Notes: generated by a model from the sequence alone, not told the origin. A DNA stretch of 64,000 bases from Prosapia bicincta (GCA_036971475.1 JBAIZL010000001.1:135974192-136038191), one strand, 5' to 3'; numbered from the stretch's first letter, positions 1-13,008 are shown. Made by a program: numbers and translations.

Positions 1-3000
1 TATTATAATTATGCTACTGCGCCCTGTATAGATTTTGTAATAATATAACTATTAATAATAACATTACTAAACAAACGACAATAACAAATATTTAAATATT
101 TGTAGCAAAAGCTGTGGCTGTTTATTATAATTATGCTACTGCGCCCTGTATAGATTTTGTAATAATATAACTATTAATAATAACATTACTAAACAAACGA
201 CAATAACAAATATTTAAATATTTGTAGCAAAGGCCGTGGCTGTTTATTATAATTATGCTACTGCGCCCTGTATAGATTTTGTAATAATATAACTATTAAT
301 AATAACATTACTAAACAAACGACAATAACAAATATTTAAATATGTGTAGCAAAGGCCGTGGCTGTTTAATATAATTATGCTACTGCGCCCTGTATAGATT
401 TTGTAATAATATAACTATTAATAATAACATTACTAAACAAACGACAATAACAAATATTTAAATATTTGTAGCAAAGTTTGAGGCTGTTTATTATAATTAT
501 GCTACTGCGCCCTGTATAGATTTTGTAATAATATAACTATTAATAATAACATTACTAAACAAACGACAATAACAAATATTTAAATATTTGTAGCAAAGGC
601 TGTGGCTGTTTATTATAATTATGCTACTGCGCCCTGTATAGATTTTGTAATAATATAACTATTAATAATAACATTACTAAACAAACGACAATAACAAATA
701 TTTAAATATTTGTAGCAAAGGCCGTGGCTGTTTATTATAATTATGCTACTGCGCCCTGTATAGATTTTGTAATAATATAACTATTAATAATAACATTACT
801 AAACAAACGACAATAACAAATATTTAAATATGTGTAGCAAAGGCCGTGGCTGTTTAATATAATTATGCTACTGCGCCCTGTATAGATTTTGTAATAATAT
901 AACTATTAATAATAACATTACTAAACAAACGACAATAACAAATATTTAAATATTTGTAGCAAAGGCTGAGGCTGTTTATTATAATTATGCTACTGCGCCC
1001 TGTATAGATTTTGTAATAATATAACTATTAATAATAACATTACTAAACAAACGACAATAACAAATATTTAAATATTTGTAGCAAAGGCTGTGGCTGTTTA
1101 TTATAATTATGCTACTGCGCCCTGTATAGATTTTGTAATAATATAACTATTAATAATAACATTACTAAACAAACGACAATAACAAATATTTAAATATTTG
1201 TAGCAAAGGCTGTGGCTGTTTATTATAATTATGCTACTGCGCCCTGTATAGATTTTGTAATAATATAACTATTAATAATAACATTACTAAACAAACGACA
1301 ATAACAAATATTTAAATATTTGTAGCAAAGTTTGAGGTTGTTTATTATAATTATGCTACTGCGCCCTGTATAGATTTTGTAATAATATAACTATTAATAA
1401 TAACATTACTAAACAAACGACAATAACAAATATTTAAATATTTGTAGCAAAGGCTGTGGCTGTTTATTATAATTATGCTACTGCGCCCTGTATAGATTTT
1501 GTAATAATATAACTATTAATAATAACATTACTAAACAAACGACAATAACAAATATTTAAATATTTGTAGCAAAGGCTGTGGCTGTTTATTATAATTATGC
1601 TACTGCGCCCTGTATAGATTTTGTAATAATATAACTATTAATAATAACATTACTAAACAAACGACAATAACAAATATTTAAATATTTGTAGCAAAGGCCG
1701 TGGCTGTTTATTATAATTATGCTACTGCGCCCTGTATAGATTTTGTAATAATATAACTATTAATAATAACATTACTAAACAAACGACAATAACAAATATT
1801 TAAATATGTGTAGCAAAGGCCGTGGCTGTTTAATATAATTATGCTACTGCGCCCTGTATAGATTTTGTAATAATATAACTATTAATAATAACATTACTAA
1901 ACAAACGACAATAACAAATATTTAAATATTTGTAGCAAAGGCTGTGGCTGTTTATTATAATTATGCTACTGCGCCCTGTATAGATTTTGTAATAATATAA
2001 CTATTAATAATAACATTACTAAACAAACGACAATAACAAATATTTAAATATTTGTAGCAAAGGCTGTGGCTGTTTATTATAATTATGCTACTGCGCCCTG
2101 TATAGATTTTGTAATAATATAACTATTAATAATAACATTACTAAACAAACGACAATAACAAATATTTAAATATTTGTAGCAAAGTTTGAGGTTGTTTATT
2201 ATAATTATGCTACTGCGCCCTGTATAGATTTTGTAATAATATAACTATTAATAATAACATTACTAAACAAACGACAATAACAAATATTTAAATATTTGTA
2301 GCAAAGGCTGTGGCTGTTTATTATAATTATGCTACTGCGCCCTGTATAGATTTTGTAATAATATAACTATTAATAATAACATTACTAAACAAACGACAAT
2401 AACAAATATTTAAATATTTGTAGCAAAGGCTGTGGCTGTTTATTATAATTATGCTACTGCGCCCTGTATAGATTTTGTAATAATATAACTATTAATAATA
2501 ACATTACTAAACAAACGACAATAACAAATATTTAAATATTTGTAGCAAAGGCTGTGGCTGTTTATTATAATTATGCTACTGCGCCCTGTATAGATTTTGT
2601 AATAATATAACTATTAATAATAACATTACTAAACAAACGACAATAACAAATATTTAAATATTTGTAGCAAAGGCTGTGGCTGTTTATTATAATTATGCTA
2701 CTGCGCCCTGTATAGATTTTGTAATAATATAACTATTAATAATAACATTACTAAACAAACGACAATAACAAATATTTAAATATTTGTAGCAAAAGCTGTG
2801 GCTGTTTATTATAATTATGCTACTGCGCCCTGTATAGATTTTGTAATAATATAACTATTAATAATAACATTACTAAACAAACGACAATAACAAATATTTA
2901 AATATTTGTAGCAAAGGCCGTGGCTGTTTATTATAATTATGCTACTGCGCCCTGTATAGATTTTGTAATAATATAACTATTAATAATAACATTACTAAAC

Positions 3001-3703
3001 AAACGACAATAACAAATATTTAAATATGTGTAGCAAAGGCCGTGGCTGTTTAATATAATTATGCTACTGCGCCCTGTATAGATTTTGTAATAATATAACT
3101 ATTAATAATAACATTACTAAACAAACGACAATAACAAATATTTAAATATTTGTAGCAAAGGCTGTGGCTGTTTATTATAATTATGCTACTGCGCCCTGTA
3201 TAGATTTTGTAATAATATAACTATTAATAATAACATTACTAAACAAACGACAATAACAAATATTTAAATATTTGTAGCAAAGTTTGAGGTTGTTTATTAT
3301 AATTATGCTACTGCGCCCTGTATAGATTTTGTAATAATATAACTATTAATAATAACATTACTAAACAAACGACAATAACAAATATTTAAATATTTGTAGC
3401 AAAGTTTGAGGTTGTTTATTATAATTATGCTACTGCGCTCTGTATAGATTTTGTAATAATATAACTATTAATAATAACATTACTAAACAAACGAAAATAA
3501 CAAATATTTAAATATTTGTAGCAAAGGCTGTGGCTGTTTATTATAATTATGCTACTACGCTCTGTATAGATTTTGTAATAATATTACTATTAATAATAAC
3601 ATTACTAAACAAACGACAATAACAAATATTTAAATATTTGTAGCAAAGGCTGTGGCTGTTTATTATAAATATACTACCGCGCCCTGCATAGATTTTGTAA
3701 TAA
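1..3703. repeat. 122-bp satellite array 1 (30 units, truncated by window start)
   Basis: The unit beginning TATTATAATTATGCTACTGC recurs at 1, 123, 245, 367 and so on every 122 bp to 3661, which gives 30 full units and a partial last one. Units are nearly identical over most of their length. Variation concentrates in the last 20 bp (GGCTGTGG, GGCCGTGG, TTTGAGG, AAAGCTGTGG) and in one linked pair of changes (ATGTGTAG with TTTAATAT). Each unit holds the perfect 18-bp palindrome CAAATATTTAAATATTTG. The last units (from about 3440) carry more private substitutions, as expected at an array edge. No open frame persists through the units. The array probably continues left of the window. Confidence 0.97.
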
Positions 3704-4262
3704 TAAATATAGTAATAATAATTATTATCATACCAGTAATAGCTCTGTAGGTGCGAATTATTTTTAAAAAGGTTTTTGGATATAAAAATTAACAACGAAA
3801 TTTTCTATCACTAGTACCAAGAGATTTGCTTTATTGACGAGTAGCCGAACATAAGGTTCCATCCTCTAATTTAATTTATTGTCCTTACATAACTTTCGCT
3901 AATATTATCTATTAAGAGAACTGTAGGCTGGAGGTAAACTTTGCACTCTTTGACGAAGTTATTGCCCTAGGAATTCATTTCCTTTGTGGCAAGGCTTAAC
4001 CGGCTGTTGAGTGTCTACAACCCAAACTTGTTATCCACAGCTCAGAGCGTGTTTACCTAATAATATAATACAGTTTTGCGTCAAGCAGAGATCTGTCGTA
4101 TTACTAAGTACGGAAAAATTTTAAGTATAACAAAAAATGCTTTACGTGAAAAATAGAGTGAATTGTGAAAAAAACTGTAAACATGTAAAATAAACATCTT
4201 ACATGACTTAATATTATTTTTTGAAGTCCCTGTGTTGTATGTACGTCTCTAATATTTACCAT
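3704..4262. repeat. Conserved right flank of satellite array 1
   Basis: The sequence after the last unit (starting AAATATAGTAATAATAATTA) also follows array 2 at 58003. The match resumes from about 3778 to 4246 against 58620-59098, including the run ATTTTCTATCACTAGTACCA. Array 2's flank carries an extra 545 bp in the middle. The shared flank shows that both arrays sit in the same parent repeat and did not arise independently. No coding potential is visible; a short minus-strand frame at 3547-3795 is satellite translated in a chance frame. The last bases (4247-4262) lead into block A. Confidence 0.8.
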
Positions 4263-5512
4263 CTTACTAATAATATATTTGTGAGAGCTTTGTGTGTCAC
4301 TATTCCATCACTCGTGATAACTACTGGACCGATTGAAATGAAATTTGTCATGAAGATTGTTTTATTTACCTGAGATGGATCTATTAGTTTTAAAACTATA
4401 TCATACCCGGTATCAGTTATTGCAAACTATTGTTTATTAGCTTTTATTTTATACTACTTCGTTTCTAAGCTGGCATTCAATCACTTTATTTAGTGTCAAC
4501 AGTAAAAATATAGATGCAAATAATAATCAGTAGATGGTGATAATCCACTATGACATACAGCTGATACTTGACTTGAGTGAATATTATGATTGCATACAAC
4601 CAGGGTTTATACGTTTTTAGATTAGTAGCATAACAGCTATTTTAATGCATAGACCATATTACTTTAATATCTTTACGTTGTTAAATTAATAAACTATTGT
4701 ATATAAATCGTTTAAATTTAATTATTTAATGATGATTGATTTCATTTAAATGTTAGGCAGTGTTGTTTAAATATAGTTGTTTTCAGAGACCGTAATACGT
4801 GGTTAGAATTGAGGATGTCAGTTTTTTTTAAATTTAAAGGAAATGTATTTAGAGGTGATAATGTATAATTTACTGAGATAATTTAGATTCGATTTGGGTT
4901 TTTGTTCTTTATATATTTTATGCGTTCCTGCTAGATACACAAAGAAAACAAAAATAATAAACGATACACAACCGAACAATATAAAATATACAAACATTTC
5001 AAACTACACCCAACACACATACTCAACAACTAATTACAATATAACTCACAAACACTTCTCGACATCATGACTCCTAATACTCAGCAAAATACAAACCGCC
5101 CTAACCTACAAAAGCCTTGAGATCAGTTACGGTCAGAGTTGACAATGAGACACATCTCCCGAAATGGCCGTCCTCAACAATATAAAGTGAGTGCTACTAT
5201 AGGCAAGTTTTTCAATTTACCGGTGATTTTAGTTAAAAACTATATGGCACATAATGTCTGAAAATGTCTCGTTTGTTAACTAGACACGTCAATCCATACG
5301 GGTACAACCAACTCTTTCCTTCAGTTGTGATGATAAAGTCATGTTCACAAATTAGATATAAAATAAAAAACAGAAAAATATGTCATCAAGGAGAATTTTT
5401 AAAATAGTTTTATTTTGTGTAGATGTTAAACAGAAACATTAAATACAAATAATGAAACAACAAGTTAGTTTTACTAATGCCGAAACAAATATGTATTTAA
5501 TCACTGCAACAC

Positions 5513-5728
5513 ATGTTTTTGTTTGTTGAACTAAAGGCTTTGATGTTTGCCTGCCTCACTTTATCAATACAGTGCCAGTATTATCTCGATTCAGCATGTG
5601 ATATTTACCACGTATTTTATAGGCACACAGCGCGGCATTGTGGCGTACACAAGGAAGCTCTTAGGGCTGAGTGCGGCGATCCTGGTACCCAAGGCTTCCC
5701 CTTGGCGCCGGCACAACCTTTCCTGTAA
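5513..5728 (+). other. Small signal-peptide-like ORF in macro-repeat copy A
   Basis: A 71-codon frame opens with a hydrophobic stretch (MFLFVELKALMFACLTLSIQ) that resembles a signal peptide. A more polar part follows, with Cys residues in HCGVHKEALRAECGDP. The same frame occurs at 15038-15313 (91 codons) and 44193-44444 (83 codons). The third copy changes the ECGDP part to a Lys and a stop, so it is broken there. A second, overlapping frame (MPASLYQYSAS..., 5547-5732) is also open in all three copies (15108-15371, 44317-44499) and is not broken in D. The segment is GC-richer than its surroundings. I do not recognise a family. It may be captured coding sequence, or simply repeat DNA that happens to be open in two frames. 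Confidence 0.25.
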
Positions 5729-6225
5729 ATAGTGTGGAGAAGGCTGAATATCCTCTTCAGGGAAACGTTTTAAGGGCTCGCAGTTTTGTCATCGTGTGTA
5801 CTGAAAGCTTTATACACGGTTATGTAACCAACCTGTAGTACATTTAGACTGCCATGATGTTACACATATTTTGTAACATTTATAAGCTTTTCCCGTAACA
5901 TATTCCTTGGTAGAACCGCTTTGTTACTACGGGATAATCTTGTAGAAAACGATTCCGTTAACATATTTTTCATTTTAAGGATTTAAAATTTACGTTTACT
6001 TTGTAGACAGACAATCTTAGACTAAATCAGGACATAGATTATCTACAATATTCTCCATTAATCCAAGCCGCCTTCTATCAACGTTAAATGGAAATATAAC
6101 ATGTGAGTCTTGGATTACTCTCTTGTTATTAAAGAAAGGTTTTGTAACATGCTTTTGCTGTGTTTACAAACGATGCATACAGATCGTGCAAGACTTTGCA
6201 ATGTTTCGTTGCCTAAATGTTTTTG

Positions 6226-6640
6226 ATAGAATTTGATAGAAAAGTTGATTGAAGTCCAATATCTTTAAATTGATTGAGGCTCAATCTTTTTAAGTGAATT
6301 GAAGGCAAATCTGTTTAAGTTCATTGAAGTTTAACCTCTTCAAGTAGATTGAAGTCCATTATATTTAAGTTGATTGAAGTCTAATCTCTTCAATTTGATT
6401 GATGTTTAGTCTCTTTAAGTTGATTGAAGTTTAAATCTCTTCAAGTTCATTGATGATTAATCTCTTTAAGTTAATTAAAGTCTAATCTCTTTAAGGTGAT
6501 TGAAGTTTAATCTCTTTAAGTTTATTGAATTATAATCTCTTTAAGTCGATTGAAGTTAAATCTCTTCAAGTTGGTTGAAGTTTAATCTCTTTAGGTTGAT
6601 TGAAGTTTAATGTCTTTGGGTCGATTTAAGTTTAAATATC
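6226..6640. repeat. Degenerate 25-bp minisatellite in copy A
   Basis: About 16 imperfect units of TTGATTGAAGTTTAATCTCT plus TTAAG run in tandem, with 1-2 bp indels. The same array with nearly the same unit order lies at 45005-45410 in copy D, so it predates the duplication and has changed little in length since. Confidence 0.9.
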
Positions 6641-7805
6641 TCGCTCTATTTGCAGACCACATTGTTGGGTGAGACTCGCACTTGGTGCAGTGTAAGCATG
6701 TTATTGGGCGCGTAAATACAAGTGTTCTCGATGATTAGGTGCTATTATGGTTCAGGTGTTTAGGGGCGTTTACCTGATATCGAGCTCCTTAGACAGATAT
6801 TTATAACTGGTCGGATGACTATTGCTTCCCCTGGTCTCATTACAAGACTCTTTTCTTGACCTAACCTTAAAACCTTTCCTTTACTTCCATATTCTTCGTA
6901 CAAATCATGAAACGTTTTGACGCCTCCATATTGCATCTCCGTTATGCGGGGCTGTCCTCGCGATGCCTGACGCACTTCTACTCCAGAGTTCTATGCCATC
7001 TACTTATTCACATAAGTATTTACAGTACTATACTAACGAATAATATATATAGTGGGGATTAGAGAGCAACTTCAGTAAAACAAAGTGTATATGTGTAGGT
7101 GGTCAACAACAGCAATTAATTCTTATTTGGATTAAAAAAATAACAATAGATGAATTATTTACATGAAGCAATAGGAGATAGAAATATACAGACAGAGTAG
7201 CCAATCGCGTCCTAAAGAGCATCCGGTAGAATAAGAATATCACAAAAGAAAACCAAAAGAGAATTTGTAATACCATTATTAAAAGTATTGTAACGTACGG
7301 AAGTGAAGTATGGTAAATCAAAAATAGATCGAAAAAATTACTAAATGAGACGGAGGTGTACGTTTGGCGCAGATCTACAAAAAAATGAAGGATTTAAAGG
7401 GTAACAAACGAGAGAATAAGATAAATAATGGGTTTCCCACACACAATAACAGATGATGATAAAAACTAAAGAGTGCGGTCCTGTAGAATGAATGAGTCAA
7501 GAACACCTACCAAAGCAGATATGGAAATGACGTTGAAGTGGAAACTCCAGGGAAAACGAAAACGAGTTCGTCAAAGAAGGAGCTGGATGAAAGAAAGTAA
7601 CTACAAGGTGTAAGAGAGAGGCCTAAATTAAGATGAGTGGATAGGACAAAGGAAATAAGATAATGATTGTCGGAAGACAACGAAGAACGTTTTAAAACCG
7701 ATAATATATATATTTGATGAGAAGGAAGGTTGATGTGGAAGAAGCCTAAAGGGATTGAGATAACAAGCAAGTCGTTTCAAGTCGTCCAAGAGTCATTTGT
7801 AAAAT

Positions 7806-7848
7806 ACCTCTGAAGATGATTACTTTGTAATCGAAACGTACATTAGGT
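7806..7848 (+). ncRNA. Hammerhead-ribozyme-like motif, best plus-strand copy
   Basis: Read 5' to 3': helix I strand ACCT; core CTGAAGA (fits CUGANGA); one extra T; helix II GATTAC-TTT-GTAATC (6 bp perfect); GAA; helix III ACGTACAT, self-complementary apart from one G-T type pair; cleavage base T (H17); helix I return strand AGGT. All bases of the hammerhead catalytic core are present. Hammerheads with very short helix III are known from Penelope-like retroelements. The extra base between A9 and helix II is a departure from the textbook fold, but it recurs in every copy here. Related decayed copies lie at 12896 and 50364 (plus) and at 21794 and 50275 (minus). Confidence 0.6.
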
Positions 7849-8689
7849 TAAAATAAAAATTGTTGATTTTGTGGTAAGAGGTTGTTTTTATTTAATATAA
7901 ACATTTACGCCACAGTTGTTTCAAGTTATTATGTTTCAATATGTATTAAGGAATGTTTATTTAGCCCATATGCAGTTATATATAATTAAGCTTTACTATG
8001 AACAGGTCGAGGGTTGTTGTGGGCTCAGATGTATTTGCAGATACCTGCAGATGTCTAGGTTATAGAGGCATTGTACACAACGAACCACTTTGTTCTAAGT
8101 GTATCCTCTTAAACACTTGTAAGAGCGTCACAAGCAAACAACCGAAATGAAACCACTTGATTGTTTTGTTCTGCTATTTTTAATACAATAAGACCAGTTA
8201 CGTGCAGCAGATGTTTTCTTACTGCTTAGTATAATAGAGTGACGCTTAAATGTTCAATAGAACTGATTAACTTGTCTTTACCTATTTTGCTTTCCTGGCT
8301 GTGAAACGTTGCCCGATATACTAAAGTCATTATGCGCGTAAAAACGACGGTTCCAAGCTATAGCATGTAGCAAGGCTAACGAGTTCTGTAAAAGAAATTT
8401 GAGGAAAAAACGATTTTTCTAACTAGCAATTACTTTTTTTATTTTTTTAAATTAGAGATTGAGAAAGTTTCACAAAGTAAAGTTTTAGGTGAAAGTAACT
8501 CCTTAACGGCGAGAGATGGTTAAATAGCTAATAACTCTACCAGCTTGTTAGTTTCTAAGTAAATCAGGGAATTCAGGCACCTTGGTAGATTCTACTCATG
8601 GTATTTATAATTTGAAACAAGTTATTGGATTTATTTTAAAATTAGTTTGCATTTAAAGACACAATAAATGAAGGTCCTTCTTAGCTCAC

Positions 8690-9350
8690 AAAATCAGCAA
8701 CGTCCACACACCCACGCCCACTCACCCACTCACCCATGTCCTCAAACCCACACCCATTCACTCACATCCACTAATACTTCACCCACTTATTGACACCAAA
8801 AATCACTCACCTATACCCACAGACTCATACCCACCTCTTTCACACCGACTCACGACTACTCCCCCAACACTACTGACCCTCGTGGCATAGCCTCCTATCC
8901 TCACCCACTCACCATTACTCACACCTACTCAATCACACCCACTTATACCCACTTACTCAACGCACCTAACTAACCTCACACGCACTTATTCATACACATT
9001 TATCCACATCCTGTGACGTTCTGACACTCTTATCTACACTGATTCAAAAACAAACTTCATCAATAATCATCCTCTCTAATCCAGACTCAATTACGTACAC
9101 CCACTCATCGACACTAACACCCGCTCAACCACACAACCAGCCTCCACACCCATACACTTCACACTCTTACACTCCACATTCACCCAATAATCTTTTTAAC
9201 CATATTCACAACCAGTCAAATTTATTCCCAACCTCACCCACTCACATACCCATAACAGGTAATGGCAACTACACTAACTAAATACATCCAACTACGTTTA
9301 CTCACTCACCCAACCCACACTCAGGCACTCTCATCTCATCCTAACACTCA
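8690..9350. repeat. CACCC/ACTCA-rich low-complexity tract, copy A
   Basis: An irregular C- and A-rich tract built from words such as CACCCACTCAC, CACACCCA and CATTCAC, with almost no G. Counterparts are 18140-19050 (copy B), 35080-35215 (copy C, much shorter) and 47225-47350 (copy D, only the right end). It looks like an old expanded minisatellite with strong strand asymmetry. Confidence 0.8.
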
Positions 9351-9931
9351 CTAGTCATTGTGTTGTCACCCGATAGTTTACTTGGCTTTGCGAACAATGC
9401 GTACAATGAATGCTGTGAACAAGCTTAGAGCAGTTTATTTATCATTATATTGCACTATATCCTTATGATGCAATGTAAAAATAAATAGACAAGAAACAAT
9501 TATTTTGGTATTTATTTTCAATTGGGTGTTGTGTTTAGTGTTTGTTTTATTCATTCTACCCATTAATAATTTTGCAATTTTAATTTTTATATTTTCTGAA
9601 ATATTTAAACCATTTCCATTTGTTGAGAGGTTTTATTTTAATAACTTCTCTTGTTGGTAGTTTGTGTTGTCAGATTTTATCTTTATATATTTGTTATATG
9701 CATAAGCTGTAACTGTGTATGCAAGGAAACAGAAAATAAATGAACATCTTCAATCAATTAATTCTCATTAAAGGTTTATTTAGAGTATGAAAACAATTAA
9801 TTTAATTCATTTAAACCTTTTCGTTATCTTTCAACGTGGGTTGGAATTTTTCAATTAATTTTTGTATCAATATACGCATGAAATATAAACCCTAGGCTTA
9901 AACTGAATTCCTTGTTACAAATTGCTGGCAT

Positions 9932-10165
9932 CTAGCGGCTGCGACCAGAACTAATCTCTCGCAAGTCATTAATTTGGTGGTTTCGCAAACAATTTAAAAA
10001 TTGGATAAAACTAATGGTTTCCCGTTTTAATCTTTTAAGCGGTTTATTTTTGCGTAACTCAATGATCAGATTTTTTGATATAAGTGGTTGTGCAACAGCC
10101 TCGGGTAGGTTTTGGGGTTTCTTCAGTGAAGTATAAAAGCGATGTATGTTGCAAATCCACGCCAT
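9932..10165 (-). other. Repeat-borne open frame (77 codons), copies in A and D
   Basis: The frame ends FIQFLNCLRNHQINDLREIS and is matched almost residue for residue by 47939-48172 minus. More diverged and frame-shifted matches lie at 17368-17571 and 35478-35693 minus, sharing the RETISF/FLNCLR part. The B and C versions have different N-terminal frames, so no single protein is conserved through all four copies. It is best read as repeat sequence with incidental openness. No family is recognised. Confidence 0.15.
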
Positions 10166-12769
10166 CTCACCTCACCGTAGCGCTGCAACAAGGCATATTA
10201 TTCGCATTTAATTGTTTGTTATGAGAAACCAATATTATTGTAGTTTACAATGGTCAAAATAAAAGCAGTTCTCTCTAATTCCACTTCACATTATTTTTAA
10301 AACCAACTGACTAGTTTCGACGACGATGTCACCTTTATTAATGCTTGGGTACTAGTAATACATTTCATCAAGGCACATAATTATAAATTAACCATAGGCT
10401 TATAGCACAACTATAAAACAAACAAGATAATACAATCTACAGTTATCAATTTTACATTATTATTTCTCGCATCCTCAATATACTTACTTTTAACAGTACT
10501 AAAACAGTTTAAAAAATATTTTGTACAAATAAGCGCTAAAAACTCTTATAATTCACTGCCTTACATACCATTGTAAACGACAAAGATAACCTCTCTTTCA
10601 GTGATGGCTGTCACACCATCGCTTTCTTTAAAAACATTTTTTAATCATTTTAATAAAAGCTTCCACACGATGATAAAAAGTAAATCAAGCTGGAGGTACC
10701 TACAAATCATAAAAATATAATTTGTTTGTCAATTTGTAACAGGTTTTTTTTCTGTAATATGTTTTGAACAAATTCAAATAAAATTGATAGGTTATTTAGA
10801 GCAGGGCTCCAAGGTTGTTGTCCGAGACATCTCGAAATTTGTTTAAAAACCAGGTCTCTCAAGCATCAAGAGTATTGTACCTCGCAACATGTTTTAAAAA
10901 CTTAGGATGGTCAGACTTAAAGAAATACTGGTTGTCTAGGCAATGCTTGACACCGCTAAGTAAGTTTTATGTTTTGTTGTTTTAAAACGAGCAAATTGTA
11001 CTTAAACTCCTACAGGTTTGGCCAATATATAATCCATCGCACATCTCTTATTTTATGCTGTAAATCCCCGATTTCTCACAATTATCTGTGATTGTCCGTA
11101 GGAGATCCAAGCGATTTATCCCAAACTCCATCCTGAAGGCACCGACACTCGAAGTCTTCCATACTTCATAGTCTTCATAGCCACGCTATATAGCGGAGGG
11201 TGGTAAGCAACCCTAACCAAGCAATGTTTTTTTTTTGCTTATCCCTTGCTAAGGTTGTTCTAGCCATTTTGTTTTTCTTAATATTGTCTTTTCTTATGAA
11301 ATTGAAATATTTCTTATAATATAACATCTTATAAGCATATGTGGAGTTTACATCATTACAGGGTATCAATTTGGCTTTTCTCATGATTTTAGATTATTTT
11401 TTACAACGTAACATCTTATAAACATAAGTAGAGTGTGCATGGTTACAGGGTATCGGCGTGGCTGCTTTACACATCTTTGTTAACGACAAACATAACCACT
11501 CTTTCAGTGATCGCTCTCAAACACCATCGCATTCATTAACAAGATTGTTTTAATAAAAGCTTTCACACGATAGAAAAAAGTAAATCCAGGTGTAGGTACC
11601 TACAAATTATAAAACTATAATGTTTTATCAGTTTTTAAGAGGTTTGTTTTTCTTGTAATATGTTTTGAACAAATTCAAATAAAGTTGGTAAATAATCACT
11701 ACTTTTGTACCCTTCAAAGGGTACTTTCGCATTAAACAAAGGCCACCTTTGCACAGTCTAGATACAGGTACAAAGAATGCAGTTAGGCTAGATTTAGTAG
11801 TAAAGAAAAGGAAATAAACTTTAGCAACACAAGGTTACTTAATAACAAAAGAATTGGCGAGAGGTGAATTTGAGTATAGGCTACGTTTTTGCATCGCGGC
11901 ACGGAACAAGAAAGCATGAGTATACACCGTAGATTAGTATTTACTTTTGTTAAAAGCCAAATCCATCCTAACCAGTTAAATTGTAACGTTGTGCAATAGC
12001 AATATTTGACTCTATCTTTATAGTAGTGTGGTATAATATTGTGCTGTATTTTTTTGATGCGGAAGTAGTCAATGCTAGTCAAGGTAGGATATCGCTAATT
12101 ACTTGGAATAATTTACTGTTTTTCATTATTAATAAATAATACACAAAAACCTCTAATCACAAGTATTCTGGGTGGGAATTAGTGGTTTGGCACTTCTTGC
12201 TTTTACCCGGAACGCGTGGTCGCAGTTTTCAAGGGGGGGGGGTGTAGAAGTAGTCAGTAGGAAGCCTGAGGGTGGTTACTTGGTAACCAAAATATTTATA
12301 AAACTACAATAAAAATATTAGTGATTTAGAGGTTTTTATGAATTATTTAATAAGTGAGGTTATGTTTATATTAAAATATTTACCGAAAATTTAAGCACTA
12401 TTTATGGTTACCAAGGTGTTAAACAGTTGTTTTTGTTTGTGTAGGATGTATTTTCATCTTTTATCCGAACTTCATACCTACCTTAAGATGGTGAAGCAAC
12501 ATATTTTACAGTATTTACAGTATATTTGTCTGTCGATGGGTGGCCTCCGCTCAATACGAAAGTATCCCGGGAAACACCAATAAAACGATTTTAAAGAGAA
12601 GTGTCTCGATATAAAGCTTTTTGCCGCTTTCAGCAGAGCGCCTCTACATTGACATTATAGCCGCAAAGTTTCAACACATAAGGGACGGAAGATAAATTTA
12701 TTTTTCATTTTTCACACGAGCCTAAACGAAAGCATTTACTTGACGGAGTTCGAGTTTTCCGTAACCCTT

Positions 12770-12955
12770 TCAAACCCCAAAACATTTTATTTATGACGTG
12801 ATGTACATTTTGATGGTAAAGCAATCATCTTTAGATGAAATCGCTACAGGATTCTTCTTGTACACTATAAGAAATGAGTCTTGTGGTAACGTCCTCTGAA
12901 GATGATTGCTTTGCAATTAAAATGTGTATTGGGACATAAATAATACGTCAAAAAC
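12770..12955. repeat. Foldback element with two opposed hammerhead-like arms, copy A
   Basis: The left arm (around 12801-12838, minus sense) and right arm (12893-12935, plus sense) are inverted copies of a sequence built on GATGATTGCTTTGCAATT, separated by about 60 bp. The right arm keeps CTGAAGA and helix II, but the GAA is mutated to AAA. In the left arm the core reads CTAAAGA. Both are therefore likely catalytically dead. Orthologous elements are at 21760-21960, 37745-37955 and 50240-50420, and an independent insertion is at 45840-46080. Confidence 0.65.
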
Positions 12956-13008
12956 CCTCACGTTCAAGTACCCTTTCTAAAACATGTATTGGATGACTCA
13001 ATGTTGAT

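Larger units (their letters stand above)
4263..13008. repeat. Macro-repeat body, copy A (about 8.7 kb)
   Basis: This stretch is collinear with 43050-50478 (copy D), starting at GACCGATTGAAATGAAAT and ending at AAAACATGTA. It is also collinear in part with 32990-38065 (copy C) and with 14870-15890 plus 17345-22400 (copy B). Relative to D it contains 7350-9222 and 10310-10862, which D lacks, and it lacks D's 45412-46218 and 46318-46560. It embeds a 25-bp minisatellite, a hammerhead-like motif, a CACCC-rich tract and a foldback element, each listed separately. Short frames inside it, such as 9932-10165 minus, recur only because the copies are similar. No gene is recognised. Confidence 0.85.

Noticed and set aside
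1..3703. CRISPR-like appearance of a regularly spaced repeat
   Set aside because: Units are directly adjacent and 122 bp long with no unique spacers, in eukaryotic DNA. It is a satellite.
5750..5790. CTGAATATCCTCTTCAGGGAAACG as a fourth hammerhead-like family
   Set aside because: Core reads CTGAATA (G8 replaced), helix II is only 3 bp, and copy B lacks the CTGA. Too weak to call.
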